Origin: Streptomyces bungoensis | GTDB taxonomy: Bacteria > Actinomycetota > Actinomycetes > Streptomycetales > Streptomycetaceae | DNA length: 64,000 nt | NCBI RefSeq assembly: GCF_001514215.1 | Contig: NZ_KQ948867.1 | Coordinates: 33,633-97,632, forward strand | Reading direction: 5' to 3' | Part shown: piece by piece, positions 42,777 through 52,897 of the stretch | Numbering within the stretch: position 1 is the stretch's first letter | Layout: each line of letters starts with the position of its first letter | Notes under the pieces: model-generated | The model's input: the letters and a program-made list of their open reading frames with translations, nothing else | Databases searched by the model: none | What the model was told of the DNA's origin: nothing | Position numbers and translations under genes: made by a program

Positions 42777-43777
42777 CGGGCCGCCTCCTCCGGCTCCAGT
42801 ATCCCCGACCGGGCGATGAGGAAGCCGAGTTGGGCCCGGCTGTCGCTGCCGAGGGCCGCGGCGAGGCGGGCGATGTGGTCGCGGGCGGTGCGGACGTTCA
42901 TGCCGAGCCGGTCGGCGATGACGGTGTCGGTGTACCCCTCGGTCAGCAGCCGGGCGACGGCGCGCTGGAGCGGGGTGACGCCGTTCAGGGCGGGCCTGCG
43001 GACCGGCTCGGGGAAGACAGGGGTGGCCAGCCGCCACAGCCGCTCGAAGACGGACACGAAGTAGGAGACCAGCGCGGGATGGCGGACCTCCAGGGCGAGC
43101 GTGCCGTGGTCGTCGGCCGGGAGGAAGGCGACCGTGCGGTCCATGACGAGGAGCCGGTCGGTCGGCTCCTCCAGGCTGCGGGCCTCGTTGTCGCCGTGCA
43201 GGCGCTCGTTGTGGGCGCGGACGGACGGGAGGTGGACCACGGTGTGCCGGTAGAGGGTGCGGATGCGGCCGCCGCGGTCGAGCAGGCGCTGGTCGCGGCC
43301 GTAGGCGGCGTCGTGCGCGGCCTCGCCGCGCTCCCCGGCCGGTCCGGCGTGCGGCTGCACGCACAGCACCTCCTCGGACGCCTCGTCCATGGCCTCGGTG
43401 ACGGCCTGGTCGATCCGCTGGAAGCCGCTGTGCAGGCGCAGCAGGGGGGTTCCGGCTCCCGTGCCCGCGGCCTGCGGGCCGTACCGCCGCAGCAGCGGTT
43501 CGAACCGCTCCACGAGTCTCTCCTCGCGCCGGTGCTCGGCCGCGATCCGGGACCGGGAGCCGCGCAGCATCCGGGTCAGGGCGGCGGCGGGGTCGGCGGG
43601 TTCGAGGTGGGCCGGGTCGCCGGGGGCCGGGTGCAGCAGGCCGAGGCGGGTGAGGCACGGCACCCGTGCGGCCTCGGCCGCCGGCAGCCGGCCCGCGCGC
43701 AGGGCCTGTTCGTACAGCTTCGCCCCGTCGGGGCACAGTTCCCCGGCTCCGTGGGGCCGGTGTTCCGCGTCCGGCAC
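42773..43777 (-). CDS. LuxR-type regulator, paralogue (copy 3)
   Basis: A 334-residue protein from GTG 43777, adjacent to the stop of copy 4. The same architecture: RPHGAGELCPDGAKLYEQAL and VPCLTRLGLLHPAPGD, EEVLCVQPHAGPAGERGEAA, RIRTLYRHTVVHLPSVRAH, VMDRTVAFLPADDHGTLALE and HTH PLQRAVARLLTEGYTDTVIA plus RLGMNVRTARDHIARLAAAL. Most similar to copy 2, suggesting a recent tandem duplication. Confidence 0.82.
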   Translation of the reverse strand: MPDAEHRPHGAGELCPDGAKLYEQALRAGRLPAAEAARVPCLTRLGLLHPAPGDPAHLEPADPAAALTRMLRGSRSRIAAEHRREERLVERFEPLLRRYGPQAAGTGAGTPLLRLHSGFQRIDQAVTEAMDEASEEVLCVQPHAGPAGERGEAAHDAAYGRDQRLLDRGGRIRTLYRHTVVHLPSVRAHNERLHGDNEARSLEEPTDRLLVMDRTVAFLPADDHGTLALEVRHPALVSYFVSVFERLWRLATPVFPEPVRRPALNGVTPLQRAVARLLTEGYTDTVIADRLGMNVRTARDHIARLAAALGSDSRAQLGFLIARSGILEPEEAAR

Positions 43778-44803
43778 TCAGTGCTCCTGGTCCTGCTGGT
43801 CCTGCTCCAGGAGCCCCGAACGGGCGATGAGGTAGCCGAGTTGGGCCCGGCTGCCGCTGCCCAGGGCGGCGGCCAGTTTGGCGATGTGGGCCCGGCAGGT
43901 GCGCACGTTCATGCCGAGCCGGCGGGCTATCGCCTCGTCCACGTGACCCTCGACCAAAAGCTTGGCGATGGAGCGCTGGACCCCCGTGACGCCGTCGATC
44001 GGGGGCGCGTAGGCCGGTTCCTCGAGCAGCGGGACCGCGCGCCGCCACAGTTGCTCGAAGACCTTCACCAGGTACTCGACCAGGCCCGGGTGGCGCAGTT
44101 CCAGCGCGACCTGGCGGTCGTCGCGGGCGGGTATGAAGGCGACCTCGCGATCGAAGATCATCAGCCGCTCGATCAGTTCCTCCAGCGTGCGGATCTCGAC
44201 CTTGCCCTTGGCCATGATCTCGGCGTAGGCGAGCGTGCCCTGGCTGTGCCGGACCGTGTGCTGGTAGAGGGTGCGCATGGAGATGCCGCGCTCGATCACG
44301 TTCTGGCCGCGCTTCAGCGCCGTGCTGAGGACGTGCTCGCTGCGGCCGCCGCCCGGCTGCACGGTGAGCACCTCGGAACGGCACTCGGCCGTGGCCCGTT
44401 CGATGGCCGCGTTGATACGGTCGATGCCCTCGTGCACCGTGACGGCGTTCGTCTCGCCCGTACTCTGGGCGCTGATGGCCATGAATGGCTCGAAGGAGTC
44501 GGTGAGTTCGATCGCGAGGTGCCGGCGCTCCTGGATCTCGCGTTCGAGCGGGTGGAGCCGCTGGGCGAGGGCGGCGGCGGCCGGCACCGGGCGCAGCCAG
44601 TTCGGATCGTCGGGATCCGGGTGCAGCAGGGCGAGTTCCAGCAGGCAGGGGGCGGGCCGGACCTCCGCGCGGGCAACGCGTCCCAGCCGGAGCGCGTCGG
44701 CGTACAGGCGCTTGCCGTCGTCACAGAGATCCGTCATCCCATGAGGATGTGTCCCGTTCGTGTGAGTTTTTGGCAAATCTCCACCCCCCAGGGTCCTGTA
44801 CAT
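43778..44803 (-). CDS. LuxR-type regulator, paralogue (copy 4, divergent from the DLGWDI peptide gene)
   Basis: A 341-residue reading from ATG 44803. The conserved block HPHGMTDLCDDGKRLYADAL and PCLLELALLHPDPDDPNWL is closest to copy 1. Sensor region: SEVLTVQPGGGRSEHVLSTA, SMRTLYQHTVRHSQG, IFDREVAFIPARDDRQVALE. HTH: VQRSIAKLLVEGHVDEAIAR and RLGMNVRTCRAHIAKLAAAL. The start is uncertain: TTG 44776 (GGAG very close upstream) would fit the length of the other copies. It faces the peptide gene at 44888 across about 85-110 bp holding two inverted repeats, the layout of a regulator and its target. Confidence 0.82.
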   Translation of the reverse strand: MYRTLGGGDLPKTHTNGTHPHGMTDLCDDGKRLYADALRLGRVARAEVRPAPCLLELALLHPDPDDPNWLRPVPAAAALAQRLHPLEREIQERRHLAIELTDSFEPFMAISAQSTGETNAVTVHEGIDRINAAIERATAECRSEVLTVQPGGGRSEHVLSTALKRGQNVIERGISMRTLYQHTVRHSQGTLAYAEIMAKGKVEIRTLEELIERLMIFDREVAFIPARDDRQVALELRHPGLVEYLVKVFEQLWRRAVPLLEEPAYAPPIDGVTGVQRSIAKLLVEGHVDEAIARRLGMNVRTCRAHIAKLAAALGSGSRAQLGYLIARSGLLEQDQQDQEH

Positions 44804-44854
44804 GCAGGAACATGATGCACCGCTTCTGTGGCTTTGACGTGGCTTGATGAGCCA
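44794..44854. promoter_or_regulatory. Two inverted repeats between copy-4 LuxR gene and peptide gene
   Basis: TCCTG-N6-CAGGA (44794-44809) and TGGCT-N5-AGCCA (44840-44854). Both have 5-bp arms and the dimension of dimeric HTH operators. The first overlaps the longest possible start of the LuxR gene, the second is 30-50 bp upstream of the peptide gene start. Confidence 0.5.
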
Positions 44855-44887
44855 TCGTCTTGAGAGCGGGGGAGAGACACAGGGGAA

Positions 44888-45076
44888 GTGAGGACGAAGC
44901 CCATCATGTGCAAGAGAATGCTTCGCTCAGTACTTGCCGTGGCCTTCTCCACAGGACTGGTCTTCGGCACGGTGAGCGCGCTGGATCTCGGCTGGGACAT
45001 CAAGCCCCCCACGGCTCAGGCCAAGTCCGCGCAGGATCTCGGCTGGGACATCGTCCGGGCGGGTGTGCGGGCATGA
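44888..45076 (+). CDS. Short secreted peptide with two DLGWDI repeats
   Basis: A 62-residue reading, MRTKPIMCKRMLRSVLAVAF, with a Sec-type signal: basic start, hydrophobic SVLAVAFSTGLVFG and a TVSA cleavage box. The predicted mature part is about 32 residues: LDLGWDIKPPTAQAKSAQ followed by DLGWDIVRAGVRA, so the hexapeptide DLGWDI occurs twice, separated by a Lys/Pro/Gln linker. No Cys after the signal and no lanthipeptide or lasso leader pattern. Start options are GTG 44888 and ATG 44906 or ATG 44918. Its stop overlaps the ATG of the next gene (ATGA). Candidate pheromone or secreted effector regulated by the divergent LuxR protein; the function is inference. Confidence 0.75.
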   Translation: MRTKPIMCKRMLRSVLAVAFSTGLVFGTVSALDLGWDIKPPTAQAKSAQDLGWDIVRAGVRA

Positions 45077-45408
45077 CCATCCCACCCGACGACCGGTCCT
45101 TCCGACGTGAGATGGCCACCGCATACCGCTCCGGCTGGCACTTCATCGACCTGGTCACCGCCATCCCCCACAGCGGTGACTCGTTGATGGTGACCGTGTT
45201 CGGAGAGCCGGTCGTCGTCACCCGGGACGAGGACGAGGACGTACGGGCCTACCGGTGCCTGCGCAAGCCGCGCGGTGCGCCGCAGCCGGTGCGGTGCGCC
45301 GTCCGCTACGGCATGATCTTTGTGAATCTGGACCAACGCGACCACCGGATGGCAGAACCGGAGGTCTCGGATCTTTCGACCATTTCGGCCACCCCCCGCA
45401 GTGCCTGA
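45073..45408 (+). CDS. Rieske-fold-like small protein without cluster ligands
   Basis: A 111-residue protein coupled to the peptide gene. RSGWHFIDLVTAIPHSGDSL, MVTVFGEPVVVTRDEDEDVR and AVRYGMIFVNLDQRD follow the order of N-terminal Rieske oxygenase domains (GW..V....PGD......G.P..V.RD, then G.IFVNLD). The Cys-x-His and Cys-x2-His ligands are missing; only YRCLRKPRGAPQPVRC remains where they should be. It therefore probably keeps the fold as a binding or maturation partner for the DLGWDI peptide. No signal peptide. The homology is pattern-based. Confidence 0.6.
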   Translation: MTIPPDDRSFRREMATAYRSGWHFIDLVTAIPHSGDSLMVTVFGEPVVVTRDEDEDVRAYRCLRKPRGAPQPVRCAVRYGMIFVNLDQRDHRMAEPEVSDLSTISATPRSA

Positions 45409-45453
45409 CGCGATTCCCCCGTCGTAAAAGATCGCTCAGGCGCTTCCCCCCGC

Positions 45454-45490
45454 AGCGGCGTCACCGTGACCTGAACACGGTGACGCCGCT
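45454..45490 (+). terminator. Terminator of the peptide unit
   Basis: Perfect 15-bp stem AGCGGCGTCACCGTG with complement at 45476-45490, loop 7 nt, 46 bp after the Rieske-like gene; also closes the convergent gene at 45562. Confidence 0.85.
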
Positions 45491-45561
45491 GTCGTTCGTG
45501 CCGACATTTCACGACATGCGAGCGCGCCAACCTGGCTGAAATCCGACGGTGCGGCGGATGC

Positions 45562-45975
45562 TCAGCCGTGCCCGAGCATCCGCTCCACCGCGATCTCGAT
45601 CACCACCCGCGCCGGGTTCTCGGCCGGCCGGCGCTGGTACCGGTCCGCGTACCGCCGCTCCGCCTCCCGTACCCGCTCCGGCTCGGTGCGCACGAGGGCC
45701 CGGCCCTCCAGCGTGGCCCAGCGCCGTCCGTCCACCTGGCACACCGCCACCCGCGCGCCCTCCGGCCCGGCCGCGAGCACGTGCGCCACCTTGGCGCTCG
45801 TGCGGTTCGTGATCACCCTGGCGAGCCGGGTCGCCGGGTCGTACGTCACCCCGACCGGCACCACGTGCGGGCTGCCGTCCGGGCGCAGGGTGGTCAGGGT
45901 GCACAGATGGCGCTCCCGCCAGAAGGCGAGGTAGGGCTCGTCCGGGGCAGCCGGATCCTGTGAGTGTCTCGACAT
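45562..45975 (-). CDS. PPOX-class F420/FMN-dependent oxidoreductase
   Basis: A 137-residue split-barrel flavin-type protein: YLAFWRERHLCTLTTLRPDG, SPHVVPVGVTYDPATRLARV, NRTSAKVAHVLAAGPEGARV and DGRRWATLEGRALVRTEPER. This matches the actinobacterial TIGR03618-type F420-dependent reductases. Substrate unknown. Its 5' end lies about 45 bp from the clpB HAIR site, on the opposite strand, so the two share a divergent promoter region. Confidence 0.88.
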   Translation of the reverse strand: MSRHSQDPAAPDEPYLAFWRERHLCTLTTLRPDGSPHVVPVGVTYDPATRLARVITNRTSAKVAHVLAAGPEGARVAVCQVDGRRWATLEGRALVRTEPERVREAERRYADRYQRRPAENPARVVIEIAVERMLGHG

Positions 45976-46022
45976 GCCCGCAAGGTAGCCGGTGGCGCGC
46001 CGCGGAATCCGCCCGGCGCGGC

Positions 46023-46043
46023 CTTGAGTGGAGTAGACTCAAC
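46023..46043. promoter_or_regulatory. HAIR operator of clpB
   Basis: CTTGAGT-N7-ACTCAAC (46023-46043), one mismatch from the HspR consensus, about 85 bp before the clpB GTG. Places clpB in the HspR regulon. Confidence 0.92.
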
Positions 46044-46128
46044 TTTGTGTACGTTGGTTAAGTCAGTTGGTTGAGACCGCTGTCGGAGACATGGCCGACG
46101 AGCCGAGGCCGAGGAGGAGAACGGACAG

Positions 46129-48726
<2,598 letters not shown>

Positions 48727-48746
48727 GACCGCCCCGCGGGCACGGC

Positions 48747-48789
48747 ACGGCCCCCTCCCTCCGGACACCTTCCGGAGGGAGGGGGCCGT
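48747..48789 (+). terminator. Terminator of clpB
   Basis: Perfect 19-bp stem (ACGGCCCCCTCCCTCCGGA and complement at 48771-48789), loop 5 nt, 20 bp after the clpB stop. Confidence 0.9.
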
Positions 48790-48800
48790 CTTCGCCGCCC

Positions 48801-49268
48801 TCACACGGTGAACGCGCCGAAGGTCACGTACGCGGTGGCGGGATCCTCGTACGTCACGTCGATCTGCACGGCGTCCGCGTCGATGCCGGGCGGGACGGTC
48901 CCGTCGGTGCTCATGTTCACGCAGAAGTCGGCACCGTCGTCGCAGAGCTCGGTCGTGGGCCCCGGTCCCGCCGGGTAGGTGTTCCGCAGCCACGCCCCGA
49001 CGTCCGCGCGGGGCATCCGGAACCTGGCGCCGTAGTAGGTGTCCTGCCACGCCCGCACCGTGCAGTCGGTCTCGTACGCCCCGTCGGGCAGCCGCGCCCC
49101 GCCGAAGGCCAGCGCCTCGGCGCACGGGACCTTCTCCGGGCCTCCGCCCAGCGGATAGTCCGAGGTCACGGCCCTGACGACCACCGCGACGGCCCACACC
49201 GCGACCACCGCGGGCACCGCCGCGATCACCGCGAAAGGCCCCCACCCGGTCCGCCCCCGCGCCCTCAC
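48801..49268 (-). CDS. Membrane-anchored hypothetical protein
   Basis: A 155-residue protein from GTG 49268 (AAGGGGG 6 nt upstream). One N-terminal membrane helix (FAVIAAVPAVVAVWAVAVVV), then an extracytoplasmic domain with four Cys (VPCAEAL, ETDCTVR, ELCDDGADFC), probably two disulfides, and the end ATAYVTFGAFTV. I do not recognise a family. It converges on clpB through the shared terminator. Confidence 0.7.
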   Translation of the reverse strand: MRARGRTGWGPFAVIAAVPAVVAVWAVAVVVRAVTSDYPLGGGPEKVPCAEALAFGGARLPDGAYETDCTVRAWQDTYYGARFRMPRADVGAWLRNTYPAGPGPTTELCDDGADFCVNMSTDGTVPPGIDADAVQIDVTYEDPATAYVTFGAFTV

Positions 49269-49407
49269 ATCCGCCCCCTTCGCCCGGGCGGCCGCCACCC
49301 GGTCAGCCGGATCATGTCAGCCCTGGGCAGACAGGCGGTGTCTGGGCTTGCCTCCCCCCTCCCCCCGTGGGGGAGGATGGCCGCATCCGTACGAAGGGAA
49401 ATACACG

Positions 49408-49938
49408 GTGACCATCGACCCGTCCTCGATTCCGAACTTCGGGGGCCAGCCCGAGCCGCAGCCCCAAGGACCGGCGGGCCCCGTCGTCCCGGATCAGGAT
49501 CTCGTGAAGCAGCTCCTCGAGCAGATGGAGCTGAAGTACGTCGTCGACGAGGAGGGTGACCTCGCCGCGCCGTGGGAGCAGTTCCGCACCTACTTCATGT
49601 TCCGCGGAGAGGCCGAACAGGCGGTCTTCTCGGTGCGTACCTTCTACGACCGCCCCCACCCGATCGACGAGAAGCAGCACCTGCTGGAGTCCGTCGACGA
49701 CTGGAACCGCCGCACGCTGTGGCCCAAGGTGTACACCCACACCCACGACGACGGCACCGTCCGCCTCATCGGCGAGGCGCAGATGCTGGTCGGCACCGGT
49801 GTCGACCTCAACCACTTCGTCTCCTCCACGGTCAGCTGGGTGCGGGCCGCGATCGAGTTCGACCGGTGGCTCGTGGAGCAGCTGGGCCTGGAGCAGGAGA
49901 TCGACGAGGCGGACAAGCCCGAGGACGACGGCGAGTAG
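49408..49938 (+). CDS. YbjN domain protein
   Basis: A 176-residue protein from GTG 49408 (GAAGGGA 9 nt upstream): VTIDPSSIPNFGGQPEPQPQ then DLVKQLLEQMELKYVVDEEG, WEQFRTYFMFRGEAEQAVFS and LLESVDDWNRRTLWPKVYTH. The YbjN fold resembles type III secretion chaperones and occurs widely as a single-domain actinobacterial protein. Ends in an acidic tail. Likely a soluble chaperone-like or regulatory protein. Last core gene before the accessory zone. Confidence 0.85.
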   Translation: MTIDPSSIPNFGGQPEPQPQGPAGPVVPDQDLVKQLLEQMELKYVVDEEGDLAAPWEQFRTYFMFRGEAEQAVFSVRTFYDRPHPIDEKQHLLESVDDWNRRTLWPKVYTHTHDDGTVRLIGEAQMLVGTGVDLNHFVSSTVSWVRAAIEFDRWLVEQLGLEQEIDEADKPEDDGE

Positions 49939-49995
49939 GCCGTCCCGGCACCGGCCCGGGAGGGGAGCGAACGGGCTCCCGTCTCCCGGGCCCTT

Positions 49996-51159
49996 TCACG
50001 CGCTGACCGTCGGTTCAGCGGGCTCGTGCGGCACGGCGACGCCGTCGCGCATCATCATGTCCACCACCGCTTTCTCCGGCAGTCGGAGCTCGTCGGCGAT
50101 ACGGGTCAAGCCGGGCTCGTCCGGAGTGATCACGGCCCGGTGCTGCGGCGCCGTCCTCAACCTGGCCACGCGCGAAGCATCGAGAGGACCACGGGTGGCG
50201 TCACTGCCTCGTTGTTCGCGCAGCCGTGCCGCGTGACGGGCGACCTTCTCCCAGAAGTCCGGCTGGGGAGCTGCGGTGGATCGTCTGGGGGCCAGTGTCT
50301 TCGTTTCGATCACCAGGCGATGTGCCTCCACGCAGATCGGGCGTGCAAGGTCCTGGTCGTTCAGCGCGGCTGCAGCGGCCTCGGAGGACGCCGTACGGGC
50401 AGCCGCGTCGTCCGCCTCCAGCAGCGCGCGCCGAGTGGCCGGCAGCGTGAGCCGGAGCAGCAGGCGCGCTGTCGCGGCCACGGCCGTCCTCGGGATCCAC
50501 AGCACCCACTCGCTGGTCTTGCCCCGGATGTTGAAGTTCCGTGCTCCGGCCGCCACTTCCTCCGCACCGAACGCGAGAGCGTTGGCATTCCAGGAGATGT
50601 ACGCGGTGTCGTTGGTTCGCATGGCCCCCGACCCGGCGGTCAGTGACTCCAGGGCCATGGCGACGAACGCGCGGGAACGGACGTTGCGGGGAGCCGCGTA
50701 AGCCAGTGCGTGGGCTACGGCGGCGACGCGTTGCTGGGGCGGGTAAGCGGCCCAGAGCGGGAGGCCGAGCACAAGGCAGCGCTTCCGGGGAAACCCGTAG
50801 TGGGCGACGGTGACCGAGAACGCCGGACTCAACTGGACCGTCTCGGGGCGCCGTACTCCGCACGTGTCCGCTACGCCGCCCAACAGGTCGAACAACGCCG
50901 GGGCATCCTCCTCCCGCAGCGTGGGCAGGTCGGGATCCAGCCGTCCGAGGCGTGGGCGCATCGCAAGGGCCAGGCCCAGAAGCGCCAGGCCCATCATGGG
51001 CTGGACGACGGTGCGGAACCCGACAACGATCAACAACACGCTTCCGGTGAACAGCGCGGCGGTCACGAGATGGACCAGGCCGGCGACGGCGTACGCGGCC
51101 GCTGTCCTGGCTCTGACGTGGGGCGCGCTCACTGGCAGACTTCGGCGGTCACGTTCCAC
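49996..51159 (-). CDS. M48-like membrane protein lacking the metalloprotease motif
   Basis: A 387-residue reading from GTG 51159 (AGGGGG just upstream; GTG 51132 is an alternative). Two membrane helices (about residues 20-70: YAVAGLVHLVTAALFTGSVL and QPMMGLALLGLALAM), then a domain with ETVQLSPAFSVTVAHYGFPR, KRCLVLGLPLWAAYPPQQRV and AAVAHALAYAAPRN. In M48 peptidases that last position is HExxH; here HALAY lacks the Glu and the second His. The C-terminus has a degradation/HTH-like helix pair (TRIADELRLPEKAVVDMMMR). Probably a non-catalytic homologue. Accessory zone, beside an XRE/ATPase pair. Confidence 0.65.
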   Translation of the reverse strand: MERDRRSLPVSAPHVRARTAAAYAVAGLVHLVTAALFTGSVLLIVVGFRTVVQPMMGLALLGLALAMRPRLGRLDPDLPTLREEDAPALFDLLGGVADTCGVRRPETVQLSPAFSVTVAHYGFPRKRCLVLGLPLWAAYPPQQRVAAVAHALAYAAPRNVRSRAFVAMALESLTAGSGAMRTNDTAYISWNANALAFGAEEVAAGARNFNIRGKTSEWVLWIPRTAVAATARLLLRLTLPATRRALLEADDAAARTASSEAAAAALNDQDLARPICVEAHRLVIETKTLAPRRSTAAPQPDFWEKVARHAARLREQRGSDATRGPLDASRVARLRTAPQHRAVITPDEPGLTRIADELRLPEKAVVDMMMRDGVAVPHEPAEPTVSA

Positions 51160-51267
51160 GAGTCCCCCTAGCGGTGAACGGCTGGTGCCGCTCGAACACG
51201 TGGTGATCCGACCACCGCGGCAGAGCCCGGACAAGCGGTCTGAGCAACATCTGAGCTGCCACGGCCG

Positions 51268-51723
51268 CTACAGGCCAGGTGGCACTTCAAGGGGCACCTC
51301 CGCCCACACCGTCTTGCCGACCGGGTGGCGGAGCTCCGACCCCCAGCGCGCGGCCAGGACGTCCACCAGGAGCAGTCCTCGGCCGGACTCGCCGTCGGGG
51401 TACGACGGCGGCGGCACCCTCGGCGGCCGCTCGGCCGAGGCGGCGTCCGCGACCTCGATGCGGACCAGGCCCGCGGCCGTGTCGAGGGTGAGCCGGAGGC
51501 CGATCTCGTGCCCCGGGACCCGGCCGTGCCGCACGGCGTTCGCCGCGAGTTCGCCGACGACGAGGGCCACCGCGCACGAGGTGTCCGAGGCCGGCGGACA
51601 GCCCCACTCCTCCAGGCGCCGGACGGCGACCCGCCGGGCGAGCTGCGCGCCGCGTGGCGTGGAGGGGAACTGCTGCGCGAAGTGGGGGAGTTCGCGTTCC
51701 GGGGTGGTCGTTCCTGTCAGCAC
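51268..51723 (-). CDS. RsbW-like ATP-binding protein
   Basis: A 151-residue HATPase_c protein: RGAQLARRVAVRRLEEWGCP, N box ALVVGELAANAVRHGRVPG, RIEVADAASAERPP (G1 degenerate), and G2 box ESGRGLLLVDVLAARWGSEL, ending TVWAEVPLEV. It is the type routinely paired in Streptomyces with a divergent XRE-DUF5753 regulator and a DUF397 protein, as here. GTG 51723 was chosen (AGGAA 9 nt upstream). Kinase substrate unknown. Confidence 0.85.
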   Translation of the reverse strand: MLTGTTTPERELPHFAQQFPSTPRGAQLARRVAVRRLEEWGCPPASDTSCAVALVVGELAANAVRHGRVPGHEIGLRLTLDTAAGLVRIEVADAASAERPPRVPPPSYPDGESGRGLLLVDVLAARWGSELRHPVGKTVWAEVPLEVPPGL

Positions 51724-51855
51724 CGCTTGTCCGTTCCTGTCTTCGCGTGGGGTGCGCGAGTCGTCACGTTCCGTGCTCAAGAGTCGTCTGATCGCCCTAC
51801 GCTCGACAGGTGAAACAGGCTTACTTTTCGAGCCGTAAGGAACGGAAGTGACGCT

Positions 51856-52803
51856 TTGGCCAACGGAATCGACCCCAGTGCGTCGATGGCGGCCCTGTTC
51901 GGCGCGCGGGTGCGCAGGCTCCGCACGGGGGCCGGACTGACCCAGGCGGAGCTCGGCGAGAGAACCCACGTCGTCAGCACCCGCATCACGCAGATCGAGC
52001 GGGCGTCCGGGGCGAGGCCGACACTTGAGCTGGCGCGTGCGCTGGACGCGGTGCTGGGGGCGGACAACCTGCTGGTGGAGCTGTGGCCGTACGTGTATCG
52101 GGAGGCGTTCCCGGACTGGTCGAGGGCGTTCATCGCGCACTCGGAGCGGGCCGTGTCCATCCGTGAGTACGCGGCGCATGTGGTGCCCGGCCTGTTGCAG
52201 ACCAAGGAGTACGCGAGAGCTGTTCTGAGCGTCGGCCTGACGCTCAACGGTGACGAGCAGTTGGAAGAGCGGCTCGCAGTCCGCATGGCGCGGCAGGAGC
52301 GGCTCGGTTCGTCCGACCGGCCGGCCCTGTGGGTAGTGCTGGACGAGGCGGTTCTCAGGCGTCCTATCGGTGGACACGACGTGATGCGCGCGCAGTTGGA
52401 GCTGCTGCTCCGTGTGGCGGCGCAACACCACATCGCGGTCCAGGTGTTGCCGTTCGACCAGGGCGAGCACGACGCGATGGGCGGTTCCCTGACGGTGCTG
52501 ACGCTGCCTGACGGCTCCGAAGTCGCCTACACGGAGGGCGCGCACTACGGCCAACTCATCGAGGATCCGGCCGAGGTCAGGCGTTTCACGGTGACCTACG
52601 ATCGGCTGCGGGCCAATGCCCTGCCCCCACTCATGTCGCTCGACATGATCCGATCCGTGATGGAGGGATACAACCGTGGAGCGAACGTCCCGTCCCGATC
52701 TGAGCGCCGTCGTGTGGCGCAGGAGCAGTTACAGCAATCAGGAGGGCGGCAACTGCGTGGAGGTGGCCGACGGGTTCCAGGCGGCCGTCGTCCCCGTCCG
52801 TGA
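51856..52803 (+). CDS. XRE-family regulator with DUF5753 ligand domain
   Basis: A 315-residue protein from TTG 51856. The HTH (about 14-66) reads VRRLRTGAGLTQAELGERTH, STRITQIERASGARP; the DUF5753 domain (about 85-275) includes YAAHVVPGLLQTKEYARAVL, RMARQERLGSSDRPALWVVL and IAVQVLPFDQGEHDAMGGSL. The last 40 residues are Arg/Gln/Gly-rich and overlap the DUF397 gene by 128 bp, so they may be a late extension of the ORF. BldB-like DUF397 partners typically bind such regulators and modulate development or antibiotic production. Confidence 0.88.
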   Translation: MANGIDPSASMAALFGARVRRLRTGAGLTQAELGERTHVVSTRITQIERASGARPTLELARALDAVLGADNLLVELWPYVYREAFPDWSRAFIAHSERAVSIREYAAHVVPGLLQTKEYARAVLSVGLTLNGDEQLEERLAVRMARQERLGSSDRPALWVVLDEAVLRRPIGGHDVMRAQLELLLRVAAQHHIAVQVLPFDQGEHDAMGGSLTVLTLPDGSEVAYTEGAHYGQLIEDPAEVRRFTVTYDRLRANALPPLMSLDMIRSVMEGYNRGANVPSRSERRRVAQEQLQQSGGRQLRGGGRRVPGGRRPRP

Positions 52804-52897
52804 CAGCAAGGTCCCGCACGGCCCGGCGCTGTGCTTCGACGCCGTTTCCTGGGGTGCGTTCATAGGTGAGTTGAAGTCGGGACACCACCACCCCTGA
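52676..52897 (+). CDS. DUF397 protein
   Basis: A 73-residue DUF397 protein: SRPDLSAVVWRRSSYSNQEG, GNCVEVADGFQAAVVPVRDS and ALCFDAVSWGAFIGELKSG. GTG 52676 follows GGAGGG. The WRRSSYSNxxGGNCVEVA motif is diagnostic. Overlaps the 3' end of its XRE partner gene in another frame. Confidence 0.93.
   Translation: MERTSRPDLSAVVWRRSSYSNQEGGNCVEVADGFQAAVVPVRDSKVPHGPALCFDAVSWGAFIGELKSGHHHP

Noticed and set aside
44888..45076. The peptide as a lanthipeptide or lasso precursor
   Set aside because: No core Cys/Ser/Thr pattern, no modification enzymes nearby, and a Sec signal instead of a RiPP leader.
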